NCBI RefSeq assembly: GCF_021341665.1
Contig: NZ_JAJTTH010000004.1
Location: 124,001 to 188,000, forward strand
Source: Pseudomonas sp. Au-Pse12
GTDB taxonomy: Bacteria; Pseudomonadota; Gammaproteobacteria; Pseudomonadales; Pseudomonadaceae
Length of the DNA: 64,000 nucleotides
Direction of reading: 5' to 3'
The notes below the pieces were generated by a model. It worked only from the letters and a program-made list of their open reading frames with translations. It did not search any database and was not told the DNA's origin. Below, piece after piece: positions 41,697 through 51,215 of the stretch. The position numbers were made by a program, and so were the translations under genes. How positions within the stretch are numbered: the stretch's first letter is position 1; each line of letters starts with the position of its first letter.

Positions 41697-42386
41697 ATGA
41701 GACTTCTGGTTGCCGAAGACGAACCAAAAATAGGTATCTATTTGCAGCAGGGCCTTACCGAGGCTGGGTTCAACGTTGACCGTTTCACCAATGGCAAGGT
41801 AGCTCTTCAGCATGCGCTGAGTGAGGCATATGACCTGTTGATTCTCGACGTCATGATGCCAGGTATGGATGGTTGGGAAGTGCTGCAGAAGGTACGCGCA
41901 TCAGGGAAGGATGTGCCTGTGCTGTTTTTGACAGCACGAGATCGGGTCGAGGACCGAGTGAAGGGGCTTGAACTCGGAGCAGATGACTACTTGATTAAGC
42001 CCTTCGCCTTTTCCGAATTACTGGCCCGTGTCCGGACCCTACTGCGCCGAGGTAACAGCGCTCCTTCACAGACGCACATGAAGTTGGCTGATCTTGAGGT
42101 CGATCTGCTCAAGCGTAGGGCTATTCGCGGTGGGAAGCGTATAGACCTTACCGCCAAGGAGTTTGCACTGCTTGAGTTGCTATTGCGTCGTCGCGGAGAG
42201 GTGCTTCCCAAGTCGCTTATTGCCTCTCAGGTTTGGGACATGAATTTTGACAGTGACACCAACGTGATTGAGGTCGCGGTGAGGAGACTCCGAGCCAAAA
42301 TTGATGATGACTTTGAGGTCAAGCTGATCCATACCTCTCGAGGTATGGGCTACATGCTCGACGCACCAGACTCGGAGTCGGAATGA
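41697..42386 (+). CDS. copR: Copper-responsive response regulator CopR
   Basis: 229 residues, OmpR/PhoB type. Receiver domain with phospho-acceptor D51 (LILDVMMPG) and K in YLIKPFAF; C-terminal winged helix ([20 protein letters not shown] ... [14 protein letters not shown]). In Pseudomonas it activates cop genes through cop boxes. Overlaps copS by four bases. Confidence 0.93.
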   Translation: MRLLVAEDEPKIGIYLQQGLTEAGFNVDRFTNGKVALQHALSEAYDLLILDVMMPGMDGWEVLQKVRASGKDVPVLFLTARDRVEDRVKGLELGADDYLIKPFAFSELLARVRTLLRRGNSAPSQTHMKLADLEVDLLKRRAIRGGKRIDLTAKEFALLELLLRRRGEVLPKSLIASQVWDMNFDSDTNVIEVAVRRLRAKIDDDFEVKLIHTSRGMGYMLDAPDSESE

Positions 42387-43771
42387 CGCGGATGTCTCTG
42401 ACTACTCGTATGAGCCTGATGTTCATGCTTGCGGTAACGGCTGTACTTACCGTCGCCGGACTCAGTTTTAATAACCTCAGCCGGCATCATTTCAAGATGC
42501 TTGATCAGCAGGCGCTGAACGAGAAGCTCCACTCGACCCAAAGAATTCTGACTGGAATGAACAGCATCGATCAATTCAGCGAGTTCAAGCCTGAGCTTGA
42601 GGCTTTACTCGGGGCTCATCGGGATTTAACGGCCCTGATAATCGATAGTGATGGCAAGTTACTTTTTGCTGACCCAGGACCGATGAATGTTCCGGAAAAG
42701 TTCCGCACGACTCCAAACAACAACGTCTGGGAATGGCGTGACCAGGAGCAGATGTACCGGGGGGTGACGGCACAAGCCATCGTTGCGGGGCAGGATAAGC
42801 CACTGACGGTCATCTTGGTTTATGACGTTACCCAGCACATGTCCTTCTTCGAAACGCTTGAACGATGGTTCTGGATAGGGTTGGTGATCAGCGCACTTGT
42901 GAGTGCCGCGCTTGGCTGGATGGTTGCCAGCAGCGGTCTGCGCCCTATCCGACAGGTGACGGAGGTTGCGGCCTCAATGTCAGCCAAATCGCTTAAAGAG
43001 CGCATTCCCTTAGCGCCTGTACCCAAAGAACTTCAAAATATGGTGCTTTCGTTTAACGCGATGTTAGCCAGGTTGGATGATGCCTTTGTTCGGTTGTCAA
43101 ACTTTTCTGCGGATATTGCTCATGAGCTGCGAACCCCAGTGAGCAACTTGATGACTCATACGGAAGTCGTGCTCTCTAGAAAAAGAAATATCGAGGATTA
43201 TGAAGACAATCTTTATTCCAATCTCGATGACTTGAAGCGCATGGGGCGGATGATCGACGACATGCTCTTCCTAGCAAAATCTGACAATGGCCTGATCACG
43301 CACGAGAATAAATCGATAGAACTCTTGGAGATCGTGGAGAAACTCATTGAGTACTACCGCTTGTTGGCCGATGAGCGAGGTATCAGTCTCACAGTTTCTG
43401 GACGAGGCAGTGTTCGAGGCGATGTTCTCATGCTACACAGAGCCATCTCGAATCTGCTTTCAAATGCACTGCGGTATACCCCTGAAGGGCAGTGCATCAA
43501 TATTGATCTTCAGCAGAAAGGGATGTCGACGTTGATCGTCGTAGAAAACCCTGGAGCAACGATTGCGCCCGAACACCTAGAAAAACTGTTTGATCGTTTT
43601 TACCGTGTAGATCCTGCACGTCGAGAAGGAAGTCCGAGTAATGCTGGGCTAGGCTTATCGATCACTAGATCAATTGTCGAGGCGCATGAGGGCAAAATAT
43701 GGTGCACTTCATCCGATGGAAAAACTGCTTTCCATATAGAGTTGCCTAGTATTGGGATGAGAGCGGTTTAG
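42383..43771 (+). CDS. copS: Copper-sensing histidine kinase CopS
   Basis: 462 residues. Two membrane helices bracket a ~140-residue periplasmic sensor; then HAMP ([22 protein letters not shown]), the dimerisation/phospho-acceptor helix with H247 ([18 protein letters not shown]), and the ATPase domain ([44 protein letters not shown]). Member of the heavy-metal sensor kinase group (CopS/CusS/PcoS). Coupled to copR by ATGA overlap. Confidence 0.93.
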   Translation: MTRMSLTTRMSLMFMLAVTAVLTVAGLSFNNLSRHHFKMLDQQALNEKLHSTQRILTGMNSIDQFSEFKPELEALLGAHRDLTALIIDSDGKLLFADPGPMNVPEKFRTTPNNNVWEWRDQEQMYRGVTAQAIVAGQDKPLTVILVYDVTQHMSFFETLERWFWIGLVISALVSAALGWMVASSGLRPIRQVTEVAASMSAKSLKERIPLAPVPKELQNMVLSFNAMLARLDDAFVRLSNFSADIAHELRTPVSNLMTHTEVVLSRKRNIEDYEDNLYSNLDDLKRMGRMIDDMLFLAKSDNGLITHENKSIELLEIVEKLIEYYRLLADERGISLTVSGRGSVRGDVLMLHRAISNLLSNALRYTPEGQCINIDLQQKGMSTLIVVENPGATIAPEHLEKLFDRFYRVDPARREGSPSNAGLGLSITRSIVEAHEGKIWCTSSDGKTAFHIELPSIGMRAV

Positions 43772-43862
43772 GAACGTCACACCCTGATCGGACGCGTTCG
43801 CTTCAGGCGCTGAGCCAAGCGTCTTTGCGCATCCAAATTGCTGGCCAAAAGCCTGATCCAAG

Positions 43863-43878
43863 CTGACTGAAATGTAAT
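43863..43878 (+). promoter_or_regulatory. Cop box upstream of copCD
   Basis: CTGACTGAAATGTAAT, one change from the best copy. It lies 199 bp before copC in the 305-bp copS-copC gap, which has no other recognisable feature. Confidence 0.7.
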
Positions 43879-44076
43879 CGAACAGTTCGCGTCCCTGTGG
43901 CATCGTGTGCTTGCACTGTGGCGTTGGAATCCTAGTGAAGGCCTCGTATTTAGTCCGGCCAAGGACACAGAGTTTACTAACGGTTCATCAGTGGTTTTAA
44001 CAAGAATCGAAAAGTAAAAACTAGATATCTTCTAAACAAACCTCGAACCAACAGCTCTTGCTGTGAGGAGTCTTGC

Positions 44077-44460
44077 ATGTCATTCCTTAAAACTACCACC
44101 GTAGCTGTTGCGCTGACCGCCGGTTTGCTTCTGAGTGCTGTTGCTCAAGCACATCCAAAGCTTTTGTCATCCACTCCCGCAGAAGGCTCGAATGCAGCTG
44201 CACCGGCGAAAATTGAGCTGCACTTCTCTGAAAACCTGACGACTCAGTTCTCGGGTGCAAAATTGATCATGACCGATATGCCCGGCATGCCAAACTCTCC
44301 AATGGGTGTAAAGGCCAGTGTCTCTGGAGGTGCTGATCCAAAAACGATGGTAATTACTCCTGCTGCGCCACTGACGACTGGCACTTACAAAGTTGAATGG
44401 CGTGCCGTCTCCTCGGACACCCATCCAATTACCAGTAACTTCTCTTTTAAAGTGAAATGA
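44077..44460 (+). CDS. copC: Periplasmic copper-binding protein CopC
   Basis: 127 residues, GAGGAG upstream. Signal peptide cleaved after AQA, leaving histidine as the first mature residue (HPKLLSSTPAEGS), as CopC needs for Cu(II) binding; the second Cu(II) site is DTHP near the end. The Met-rich loop MTDMPGMPNSPMG is the Cu(I) site of classical CopC. Supplies copper to CopD, whose gene starts three bases later. Confidence 0.94.
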   Translation: MSFLKTTTVAVALTAGLLLSAVAQAHPKLLSSTPAEGSNAAAPAKIELHFSENLTTQFSGAKLIMTDMPGMPNSPMGVKASVSGGADPKTMVITPAAPLTTGTYKVEWRAVSSDTHPITSNFSFKVK

Positions 44461-44463
44461 TTC

Positions 44464-45402
44464 ATGAGCGACTCAATTAATATTGTAGTTCGTTTTGCTC
44501 TTTATTTCGACCTGATGTTGTTGTTCGGATTGGCGATCTTCGGTCTGTACAGCCTCAGGGGAAAAGAAAGGCTATCGGGCACGGTCTTGAACTTTGAGTC
44601 GCTCCTTTACGCTACTTCCGCCTTAGGTGTAGCTCTATCCCTTGTTGCCATGTGTCTTCTTGCGAAAGCAATGAGCGGTGTATCGGGGTTCATGGAGCTG
44701 CATCACCATATTTTTGAAATGGTCATCATGGGGACTGACGTCGGCTTGACCTGGATGATCCGAATAGCTGCTCTGGTGATGGCCATTATAGGTGTCGCAC
44801 TGAATAAACGCATGCCGACAGTCAGCCTCTGGGTCGTCACCGTCTCTGCCGCCATCGCGCTAGCAACACTGGCGTGGACAGGGCACGGGGCTATGGATGA
44901 GGGGAGCCGTCGCTATTGGCACTTCATCAGCGATATCTTCCACCTTCTAGCCGCAGGTGGTTGGTTGGGGGCTCTAGCAGCATTCGCATTACTGCTGCGT
45001 TTGAAATCACTGAAAGGCGAACAAGACGCTCGGATTCTTGCTCGAGTACTAACGGGTTTTGAAACAGCCGGTGCGGTGATTGTGGTGATCATAAGCATTA
45101 CTGGTGTAGTGAACTACCTTTTCATCGTCGGTCCGAACCTTGATGAGGTCATGCTCAGCACTTATGGCCAACTGCTATTTTTGAAAGTTCTTCTATTCTC
45201 TGGAATGATCGTGTTAGCCATTCTTAACCGTTTTCATCTGAGCCCGCTATTGGAGCGCTCAGTAAAAAATGGCGAATACTCTGTCGCGATTAATGCTTTA
45301 CGTCGCAGCATGACATTCGAGTTTTCAATGGCAGTAATCATCATTTGTCTTGTTGCATGGCTAGGTACTTTAAGTCCAGAAATGGAAATGAGTGCGACAT
45401 AG
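44464..45402 (+). CDS. copD: Inner-membrane copper transport protein CopD
   Basis: 312 residues with about eight membrane helices. Histidines and methionines in ELHHHIFEMVIMG and in the TGHGAMDEGSRRYWHFISDIFHLLAAGGW region (longest fragment here WHFISDIFHLLAAGGW) match the CopD/PcoD family signature. With CopC it is thought to bring copper into the cytoplasm or to enzymes. In the 207-bp gap after it no gene is recognised. Confidence 0.92.
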   Translation: MSDSINIVVRFALYFDLMLLFGLAIFGLYSLRGKERLSGTVLNFESLLYATSALGVALSLVAMCLLAKAMSGVSGFMELHHHIFEMVIMGTDVGLTWMIRIAALVMAIIGVALNKRMPTVSLWVVTVSAAIALATLAWTGHGAMDEGSRRYWHFISDIFHLLAAGGWLGALAAFALLLRLKSLKGEQDARILARVLTGFETAGAVIVVIISITGVVNYLFIVGPNLDEVMLSTYGQLLFLKVLLFSGMIVLAILNRFHLSPLLERSVKNGEYSVAINALRRSMTFEFSMAVIIICLVAWLGTLSPEMEMSAT

Positions 45403-45609
45403 ACGTTGGTGTAACGATTGACGAAAACCTAGAAGGTGAACTGTAAGAGCCACTTTTCACCGGCTGCACCACCTCTAAAACGTGATCCGCAGTGTTGTCA
45501 CGAATTTTACTAATGATCGGAACCACGGCCCAACCGGCAGGCCATCTGGTAAAGGCGTTCTGGCATGGAAAGCCACTTAATACGCCTAATCGCTGATCAC
45601 CACCCCTTG

Positions 45610-46512
45610 TTACAAGGCTTGCCCCGCTTGAGCGATCGCCGTCCAAGTCTTTCCTTCGTCTTGCGACAAATATACGTCTCGCTTGATAGTCGCCAGTGCC
45701 CATTCCTGGGGGATTTTTGGGCTCTGTGCCAGGTAAGCAACGGCGTCCTGATTGAGTGATGGCAATCCAAGAGCGTTGATCTCATGGGTTTTCAAGTCGA
45801 GGGTCGAGAGCTGCGGTAGCTTGTCATAGCTACCGAACCACAGGCTCTTTCCATCGATACTGAAGCAGATACTCAGTACCTGTACATTCTGGAGAATGGG
45901 CTGAAAATGCTCACCAGCATCGTTTGATAAAAACAGTCCATTGCTAGTCGCCACTGCGACTGTTTTGCTATCCGAGGGGTGTACCGCCAATGCATTCGGC
46001 TCTGAATCCATCCCTTGCGCCAAAGCATGCTGCCATGTAGTTCCATCGTTCAGGCTGTAGTACAAACCGGCAGAGGTCATTTTCGAGTTCGGGCGTGTGT
46101 TGTAAACGTAGAGGGCTCCGCTGTCGAATCCACTTGCCAACAGATGGAAGTCAGACTCACCTTGAAGTCCAAGCTGCTGCCAGGTACTTCCACCGTCACT
46201 GCTTTTGATCAGGCCGAGAGGGTTGACTAGACCGCTACCGCTAGCAGGATGGCCGCTGCTATAGATTGCCTGACGACCGGCAGCAAAGCCCATGTAGTCA
46301 TGCTCAGGCCCAACTGCCTTGCTCCAATGACCGTCACGGTACAGGGCCAATCCGTCATGGCTGGGAATGGATAGTTGTTGCCCATCCTGACTGAAGGCCA
46401 GTCCATGAATATGTTTCAAGGTGACCGTCGTCGCGGCGCCGGCGGTCAAGTGGGCGAGTCCAATCAACACGCCAGTCGATATCGTCCGGCATAGCATCGT
46501 TCTCATATACAT
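45610..46512 (-). CDS. Exported beta-propeller protein (F510_1955-type glycosylhydrolase-like)
   Basis: 300 residues; GGAG precedes the ATG. Signal peptide (HLTAGAA), then repeated propeller blades with BNR/Asp-box-like motifs (SSDGGSTWQQL, SLNDGTTWQHA, SNDAGEHFQP, SQDEGKTWTA) and the start KHIHGLAFSQDGQQL. Such proteins are named glycosylhydrolases after sialidases but often lack catalytic residues; they occur beside copper and heavy-metal genes. Role here unknown; periplasmic. Confidence 0.75.
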   Translation of the reverse strand: MYMRTMLCRTISTGVLIGLAHLTAGAATTVTLKHIHGLAFSQDGQQLSIPSHDGLALYRDGHWSKAVGPEHDYMGFAAGRQAIYSSGHPASGSGLVNPLGLIKSSDGGSTWQQLGLQGESDFHLLASGFDSGALYVYNTRPNSKMTSAGLYYSLNDGTTWQHALAQGMDSEPNALAVHPSDSKTVAVATSNGLFLSNDAGEHFQPILQNVQVLSICFSIDGKSLWFGSYDKLPQLSTLDLKTHEINALGLPSLNQDAVAYLAQSPKIPQEWALATIKRDVYLSQDEGKTWTAIAQAGQAL

Positions 46513-46553
46513 AATCCACTCTCCAATGGTGACTGGGCTTTAGTGGATTGCTG

Positions 46554-47207
46554 TTACTTTGGTTGTGCTACGGTACGCAGGTAAGGCTTCAACGTCTTGA
46601 AGCCCTGCGGGTATTTCTTCTTCGCGTCTTCGTCGGATACAGAAGTCGGAATGATGACGTCATCTCCCGGACGCCAGTTCACCGGCGTAGCGACGGCGTA
46701 CTTGGCGTTCAGTTGCAGGGAATCTAGCAGGCGCAACACTTCATCAAAGTTGCGTCCAGCACTCATCGGATAGATCAGCATCGCCTTGACCTTCTTATCC
46801 GGGCTGATGATGAACACCGAACGCACGGTGGCGTTGTCCATGGCGGTACGTGAGCCGCCACTGGCATTCGGGTGAATCATGTCGTAGAGCTTAGCCACTA
46901 CCAAGTTTTCGTCGCCGATCATGGGGTAGTTGACTGCATGGCCCTGGGTCTCCTGGATGTCACCGACCCAAGCTTTGTGGTCGCTGACCGGATCTACGCT
47001 GAGTCCGACGATCTTGGTGCTGCGTTTGTCGAACTCCGGTTTGAGCTTGGCCATATAACCGAGTTCAGTAGTGCACACAGGAGTGAAGTCCTTTGGATGC
47101 GAGAACAGGATCGCCCACTTTTCGCCAATCCACTCGTGGAAGTGGATCAGGCCTTCGGTGCTTTCAGCGGTGAAATTCGGGGCTTCGTCGCCAATACGGA
47201 TTGCCAT
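46554..47207 (-). CDS. 1-Cys peroxiredoxin (Prx6/LsfA type)
   Basis: 217 residues from the ATG at 47207, with AAGGAG upstream. Peroxidatic cysteine in FSHPKDFTPVCTTELG, the Prx6 signature; the C-terminal domain (VATPVNWRPGDDVIIPTSVSDEDAKKK) is the Prx6 dimerisation part. Reduces peroxides, useful during copper stress that generates radicals. Cytoplasmic. It ends 41 bp from the propeller gene start, on the same strand. Confidence 0.92.
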   Translation of the reverse strand: MAIRIGDEAPNFTAESTEGLIHFHEWIGEKWAILFSHPKDFTPVCTTELGYMAKLKPEFDKRSTKIVGLSVDPVSDHKAWVGDIQETQGHAVNYPMIGDENLVVAKLYDMIHPNASGGSRTAMDNATVRSVFIISPDKKVKAMLIYPMSAGRNFDEVLRLLDSLQLNAKYAVATPVNWRPGDDVIIPTSVSDEDAKKKYPQGFKTLKPYLRTVAQPK

Positions 47208-47439
47208 GCTAGATCTCCTTACAGTGACTGAAAGGGACGCTGCCGGCACTCTGCTTGATATTCCGACGGCGCTCGAATATTTGTGTTGAACCAGCCAACG
47301 CAAACAGTATAGGAGAGGCACCCACATCAGGCGGAAATCAAACGTGCTGTTGCTTGACCTTGCCGCAATGGCAAGGTCCAACCTTATGCCTAAGAAACTC
47401 TTCAAGAGCTGGGTGATAACCAACCGAAAGCTGACTTCG

Positions 47440-47607
47440 CGGGACCGCAGTCGTCCTGATAATGAGGTTCGGGCCATTTCGCTGAGTAACATCGATGCGC
47501 TGAATGGGCGTATTACCACGCTCCAGATCATGCGCGAAACCCTGTCATATCTGGCCGGGCATTGTGATGGCGTCGAGCAACCACTTGGGCTGGTTCTGGA
47601 TGACCTA
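47440..47607 (+). pseudogene. C-terminal remnant of a MerR-family regulator (CueR/CadR type)
   Basis: The stretch RDRSRPDNEVRAISLSNIDA, then LNGRITTLQIMRETLSYLAG and HCDGVEQPLGLVLDDL is the dimerisation helix and metal loop of MerR/CueR-type proteins. The N-terminal helix-turn-helix is absent (upstream 47208-47439 has no match), and the second loop cysteine (DCPIL in intact proteins) has become LGLVL. It ends just before the DUF2933 gene. A decayed metal regulator, presumably the former local control gene. Confidence 0.7.
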
Positions 47608-47638
47608 CCTCCCACAACCAGGCCCACAGGAGAGCATC

Positions 47639-47881
47639 ATGACGCGTAATAATCCCAACATGGTCCGTCTGGGCGTTGGCGTAGTCATTATCCTGGCGGT
47701 GGCCTATGCCTTGTTTCCGGCTTTTCAAACCTGGATCGTGGTCGCCGCTCCATTCTTGCTGTTACTGCTGTGTCCGTTAATGATGATTTTCTGTATGCGC
47801 GGCATGCACAAAGATGCGCCGACTACCGATGACACACAGAAGGTCAAACCGACCAAGCATGATCCGGACGATAGGCCGTAA
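47639..47881 (+). CDS. DUF2933 small membrane protein (second copy)
   Basis: 80 residues from the ATG at 47639, AGGAG six bases upstream. Two membrane helices (LGVGVVIILAVAYALF, VVAAPFLLLLLCPLMMIF) and the LLLCPLMMIFCMRGMH signature; its tail lacks the HGQHG of the first copy but has a cysteine and methionines. Follows the MerR remnant directly, as DUF2933 genes often follow metal regulators. Function unknown. Confidence 0.78.
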   Translation: MTRNNPNMVRLGVGVVIILAVAYALFPAFQTWIVVAAPFLLLLLCPLMMIFCMRGMHKDAPTTDDTQKVKPTKHDPDDRP

Positions 47882-47986
47882 GCGGTAACCACTTCCCACG
47901 CTCAGTGAGTTGGGTTTGGTTGTTCAGCGAGTCCTTGTACCCGAGGGGAGAGTATTGACCCTCAAGCTCCAGCCACTGGGCTCTTG

Positions 47987-48002
47987 CTGACACATTTGTA
48001 AT
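47987..48002 (+). promoter_or_regulatory. Cop box upstream of the cus operon
   Basis: CTGACACATTTGTAAT keeps the full TGACA-N4-TGTAAT pattern with a different spacer. It ends 36 bp before the ATG at 48038, so CopR would act close to the promoter of the efflux operon. Confidence 0.7.
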
Positions 48003-48037
48003 TGTCCGGTTCGTTACCAACGACTAGACTCCCCCGC

Positions 48038-48379
48038 ATGAAACGCTACCTGCGGTGCTGCCTCATTTTCCTGATTAGCCTGGCGCTTCCCCTCAGCGGG
48101 ATGGCGGGCATTCAGGCACCGACAGAACCCTGCCCAATGAAAATGGCGGGCATGGCGATGATGGACGACATGGGCATGGACTGTTGTAACGATATGAAAA
48201 GTCCATCCGAGCACGGCAAACCCTGCAAGCCAGGCCAGGAATGCAAGACTGGCGGCATTCTGCAAGTCTCAGTCATTAAGCCTCCTGTTACCTTCTCCAG
48301 CCCCGTAGCGCCTTCCTTCTCCAGCGACTTCCTGCCTGACCAAACCCTGTCCGGGGTATGGCGACCGCCCTGCGCCTGA
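48038..48379 (+). CDS. Small exported Cys/Met-rich protein heading the cus operon
   Basis: 113 residues from the ATG at 48038; no good ribosome site. Signal peptide (MKRYLRCCLIFLISLALPLSGMAG), then CPMKMAGMAMMDDMGMDCCND and HGKPCKPGQECKTG, with six cysteines and many methionines after the signal. Layout resembles the small periplasmic proteins that precede czc/cus efflux genes. Probably a periplasmic metal-binding protein; function not established. Confidence 0.65.
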   Translation: MKRYLRCCLIFLISLALPLSGMAGIQAPTEPCPMKMAGMAMMDDMGMDCCNDMKSPSEHGKPCKPGQECKTGGILQVSVIKPPVTFSSPVAPSFSSDFLPDQTLSGVWRPPCA

Positions 48380-48477
48380 TTCCTGTACCACACTGAGTCT
48401 CATCCTGCCTTGGCGGGATGGCATTTCTGCGTGCATGTCTAAGAGGCGCGCAGTGGAACATCACAGGAATCGTGAGC

Positions 48478-49734
48478 ATGAACTCCATACGCTATTGCAC
48501 AGGCTGGCTTGTCGTGGCCGCCTTGGCGGCAAGCGTGCTGGCATTGCCTAGCCTAGCCGCCCCCCTGACACTCGATGAAGCGTTGCGGCTGGCTGACAAC
48601 AATGCCCCGTCACTGACGGCCCAAGCGGCCAAACTGCAAGCTGCCAGCAGTGCTGCCATCCCCGCCGGCGAACTGCCCGACCCCAAATTGTTGCTGGGGG
48701 TACAGAACTACCCCATTGGCGGCCCGGATCGCTGGAGCATCGACCAGGACTTCATGACCATGCAGATGGTGGGGGTCATGCAGGAAGTGCCCAACCGCGA
48801 AAAGCGCCGAGCGCGTATCGAGGTTGCCGAAGCGGCTGTTGATCGCGCCGCGGCTGAAGGTCGAGTCGAACGTTTGAATGTCCGACAGGCCACGGCATTG
48901 GCCTGGATCAGCAGCTATTCAGTCGAACGTAAAGAGACCCTGTTTCAGGATTTCTACAAAGAAAATCGTCTGCTGACCGATACCGCCCGCGCCCAAATCG
49001 CCGGCGGCCGCGCCCAGCCTGCCGATGCGGTAACACCGAAGCAGGAGGCAGCCCAGTTGGCGGAACAGCAGGACGACCTGATCCGCTTGCGGGCACAGGC
49101 CCGAGCTGCCCTCAAGCGCTGGATTGGCCCCGCGGCCAACGACCAGCCAGCGGGTGTCTTACCGCAATGGCCCATCGATACGTCAGGTTATGCCCATAAG
49201 CTGCAACACCATCCCGCACTGGCGGCTTTCGCGCCGATGACTCGCGAAGCTGAAGCCAAGGTGCGTGAAGCCGAGGCAGAGAAACAGTCTGACTGGAGCT
49301 GGGAACTCGATTACCAACGCCGCGGGCGGGAGTTCGGCGACATGGTCAGCGTGCAGTTCACCTTTGACCTGCCACTGTTCCCCGGCTCGCGACAAAATCC
49401 CAAGGTCGCAGCTAGACACGCCGAGCTGAATCAACTGGAAGCCGAGCGTGAAGCCCTGATACGCGAACACACCGAGCAACTGGAAGCGGATCTGGCCGAT
49501 TATGAGCGCCTGAACCGTGCCGTGAGCCGCAGCCAGGACAGCCTAGTCCCCCTGGCCAAGGAAAAGGTCGAGTTGAGCATGGCCAGCTACCGCGCCGGCA
49601 AGGGCGATCTGAACTCAGTGGTTGCCGCACGCCGCGAACTCATCGAAGCCCGCCTCAAACAAATTGACGTCGAAGAGCAGCGAGCGCTGACCAACGCGCG
49701 CTTGTATTTCAGCTATGGGGAAACCAGCCAATGA
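48478..49734 (+). CDS. cusC: Outer-membrane efflux channel of the TolC family (CusC)
   Basis: 418 residues from the ATG at 48478. Signal peptide (ALPSLAA), then TLDEALRLADNNAPSL, the TolC-family start, two coiled-coil halves and the end FSYGE. Outer-membrane exit duct of the tripartite pump with CusB and CusA. ATGA overlap with cusB. Confidence 0.9.
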   Translation: MNSIRYCTGWLVVAALAASVLALPSLAAPLTLDEALRLADNNAPSLTAQAAKLQAASSAAIPAGELPDPKLLLGVQNYPIGGPDRWSIDQDFMTMQMVGVMQEVPNREKRRARIEVAEAAVDRAAAEGRVERLNVRQATALAWISSYSVERKETLFQDFYKENRLLTDTARAQIAGGRAQPADAVTPKQEAAQLAEQQDDLIRLRAQARAALKRWIGPAANDQPAGVLPQWPIDTSGYAHKLQHHPALAAFAPMTREAEAKVREAEAEKQSDWSWELDYQRRGREFGDMVSVQFTFDLPLFPGSRQNPKVAARHAELNQLEAEREALIREHTEQLEADLADYERLNRAVSRSQDSLVPLAKEKVELSMASYRAGKGDLNSVVAARRELIEARLKQIDVEEQRALTNARLYFSYGETSQ

Positions 49735-51215
49735 GTACTCGGGTCTGGAAAGTGGCTGTTTTGACTGGCTTTTCGGTCGCATTAGGGGTTACAGGCGGTT
49801 ACTGGTTCGCTCAGCAACGCATGAACACAATGCCTAGTGCACTCGCCGAGCAGAGTCCCAAGACGCAAGACGAACGCAAGGCCCTGTATTGGTACGATCC
49901 GATGTACCCGCAGCAGAAGTTCGACAAACCGGGCAAGTCGCCCTTCATGGACATGCAGTTGGTACCGCAATACGCCGACGCGGCAACGAACAGTGCGGCC
50001 ATCAGCATCGACCCCGGTCTGACCCAGAATCTCGGCCTGCGTCTGGCCACTGTCACCCGTGGAGTCCTCGCCTCCAGCCTGGACGTGGTCGGCGTGCTGG
50101 CATTCAACGAGCGGGACGTCGCCGTGATCCAGGCACGTACCGGCGGTTTCGTCGAGCGGGTATATGCCCGTGCTCCGAGCGATGTGCTCAAGGCCAATGA
50201 GCCATTGGCGGATATCCTGGTACCGGAATGGGCAGCCGCTCAGGAGGAGTTCCTCGCGCTTAAACGCAATGGTGATGCTGGCTTGCTGGCGGCGGCCCGC
50301 CAACGCTTGCGCCTTAGTGGGATGCCGCAAGCATTGATCTCCCAAGTGGAGCGCAGTGGTAACGTCCAGTCGACCCTGACGCTCACCACATCCATAGACG
50401 GTGTGCTTCAGGAGCTGAATGTACGGGTGGGCATGAGCGTGGCCGCCGGCGAGACCTTGGCACGTGTCAATGGGTTGAACAGCGTCTGGCTAGCGGTGGC
50501 CGTTCCCGAATCGGAGACAGGATCAATCGTCGTTGGCCAGACAGTGGAAGCACGCTTGCCAGCCTTTCCCGGTGTCGTGCTTAACGGCACCGTCAGTGCC
50601 ATTCTCCCGGAAACCAATCCCGACAGCCGCACACTACGTGTGCGTGTTGAGTTACCTAATCCAGACGGTCGCCTACGGCCGGGCATGACGGCACAAGTCA
50701 GTCTCACTCGCGCGGCGGAGCAGAGTGTGTTGTGGGTACCCAGTGAGGCCGTCATTCGCACAGGGCGTCGGGCTTTGGTGATGCTTGCTGAAGATGCCGG
50801 CCGTTATCGTCCGGTTGAAGTGCAACTCGGGCAGGAAAACGACGGCAAGACGGCGGTATTGCAAGGTCTGCAAGAAGGCCAGCAGGTGGTCAGCTCAGGC
50901 CAGTTCCTGCTCGACTCTGAGGCCAGCCTCAAAGGTATTGTCGCCAGTACGCTGGAAATTCCAGCATCTTCCACTGCAGCCCAGGCCCTTCATGAATCGG
51001 AGGGACAAGTCCTGCAGATCAATAGCAAAGACGTGACGATCGCCCACGGCCCCTTCAAGACACTGGGTATGCCTGGCATGACCATGACCTTTCCGTTAGC
51101 CGACCCTGCACTCATGCAGGGGCTCAAGTCGGGCGACAAGGTTCGTGTGTCCGTCAGTCAGACCGATGACGGTTTGCGGGTTGAGCGCCTGGAAAAACTA
51201 GGGGAGCAACCATGA
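49731..51215 (+). CDS. cusB: Membrane-fusion protein CusB with fused C-terminal CusF-like domain
   Basis: 494 residues. N-terminal membrane anchor, then a heavy-metal-binding segment ([20 protein letters not shown]), barrel-sandwich and coiled-coil adaptor (residues ~110-390), and after ~410 a CusF-like fold ([32 protein letters not shown]). In the fused domain the CusF tryptophan is replaced (MPGMTM versus WPAMTM) while both methionines remain. It carries Cu(I)/Ag(I) to CusA and docks CusC. Overlaps both neighbours by four bases. Confidence 0.92.
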   Translation: MSTRVWKVAVLTGFSVALGVTGGYWFAQQRMNTMPSALAEQSPKTQDERKALYWYDPMYPQQKFDKPGKSPFMDMQLVPQYADAATNSAAISIDPGLTQNLGLRLATVTRGVLASSLDVVGVLAFNERDVAVIQARTGGFVERVYARAPSDVLKANEPLADILVPEWAAAQEEFLALKRNGDAGLLAAARQRLRLSGMPQALISQVERSGNVQSTLTLTTSIDGVLQELNVRVGMSVAAGETLARVNGLNSVWLAVAVPESETGSIVVGQTVEARLPAFPGVVLNGTVSAILPETNPDSRTLRVRVELPNPDGRLRPGMTAQVSLTRAAEQSVLWVPSEAVIRTGRRALVMLAEDAGRYRPVEVQLGQENDGKTAVLQGLQEGQQVVSSGQFLLDSEASLKGIVASTLEIPASSTAAQALHESEGQVLQINSKDVTIAHGPFKTLGMPGMTMTFPLADPALMQGLKSGDKVRVSVSQTDDGLRVERLEKLGEQP

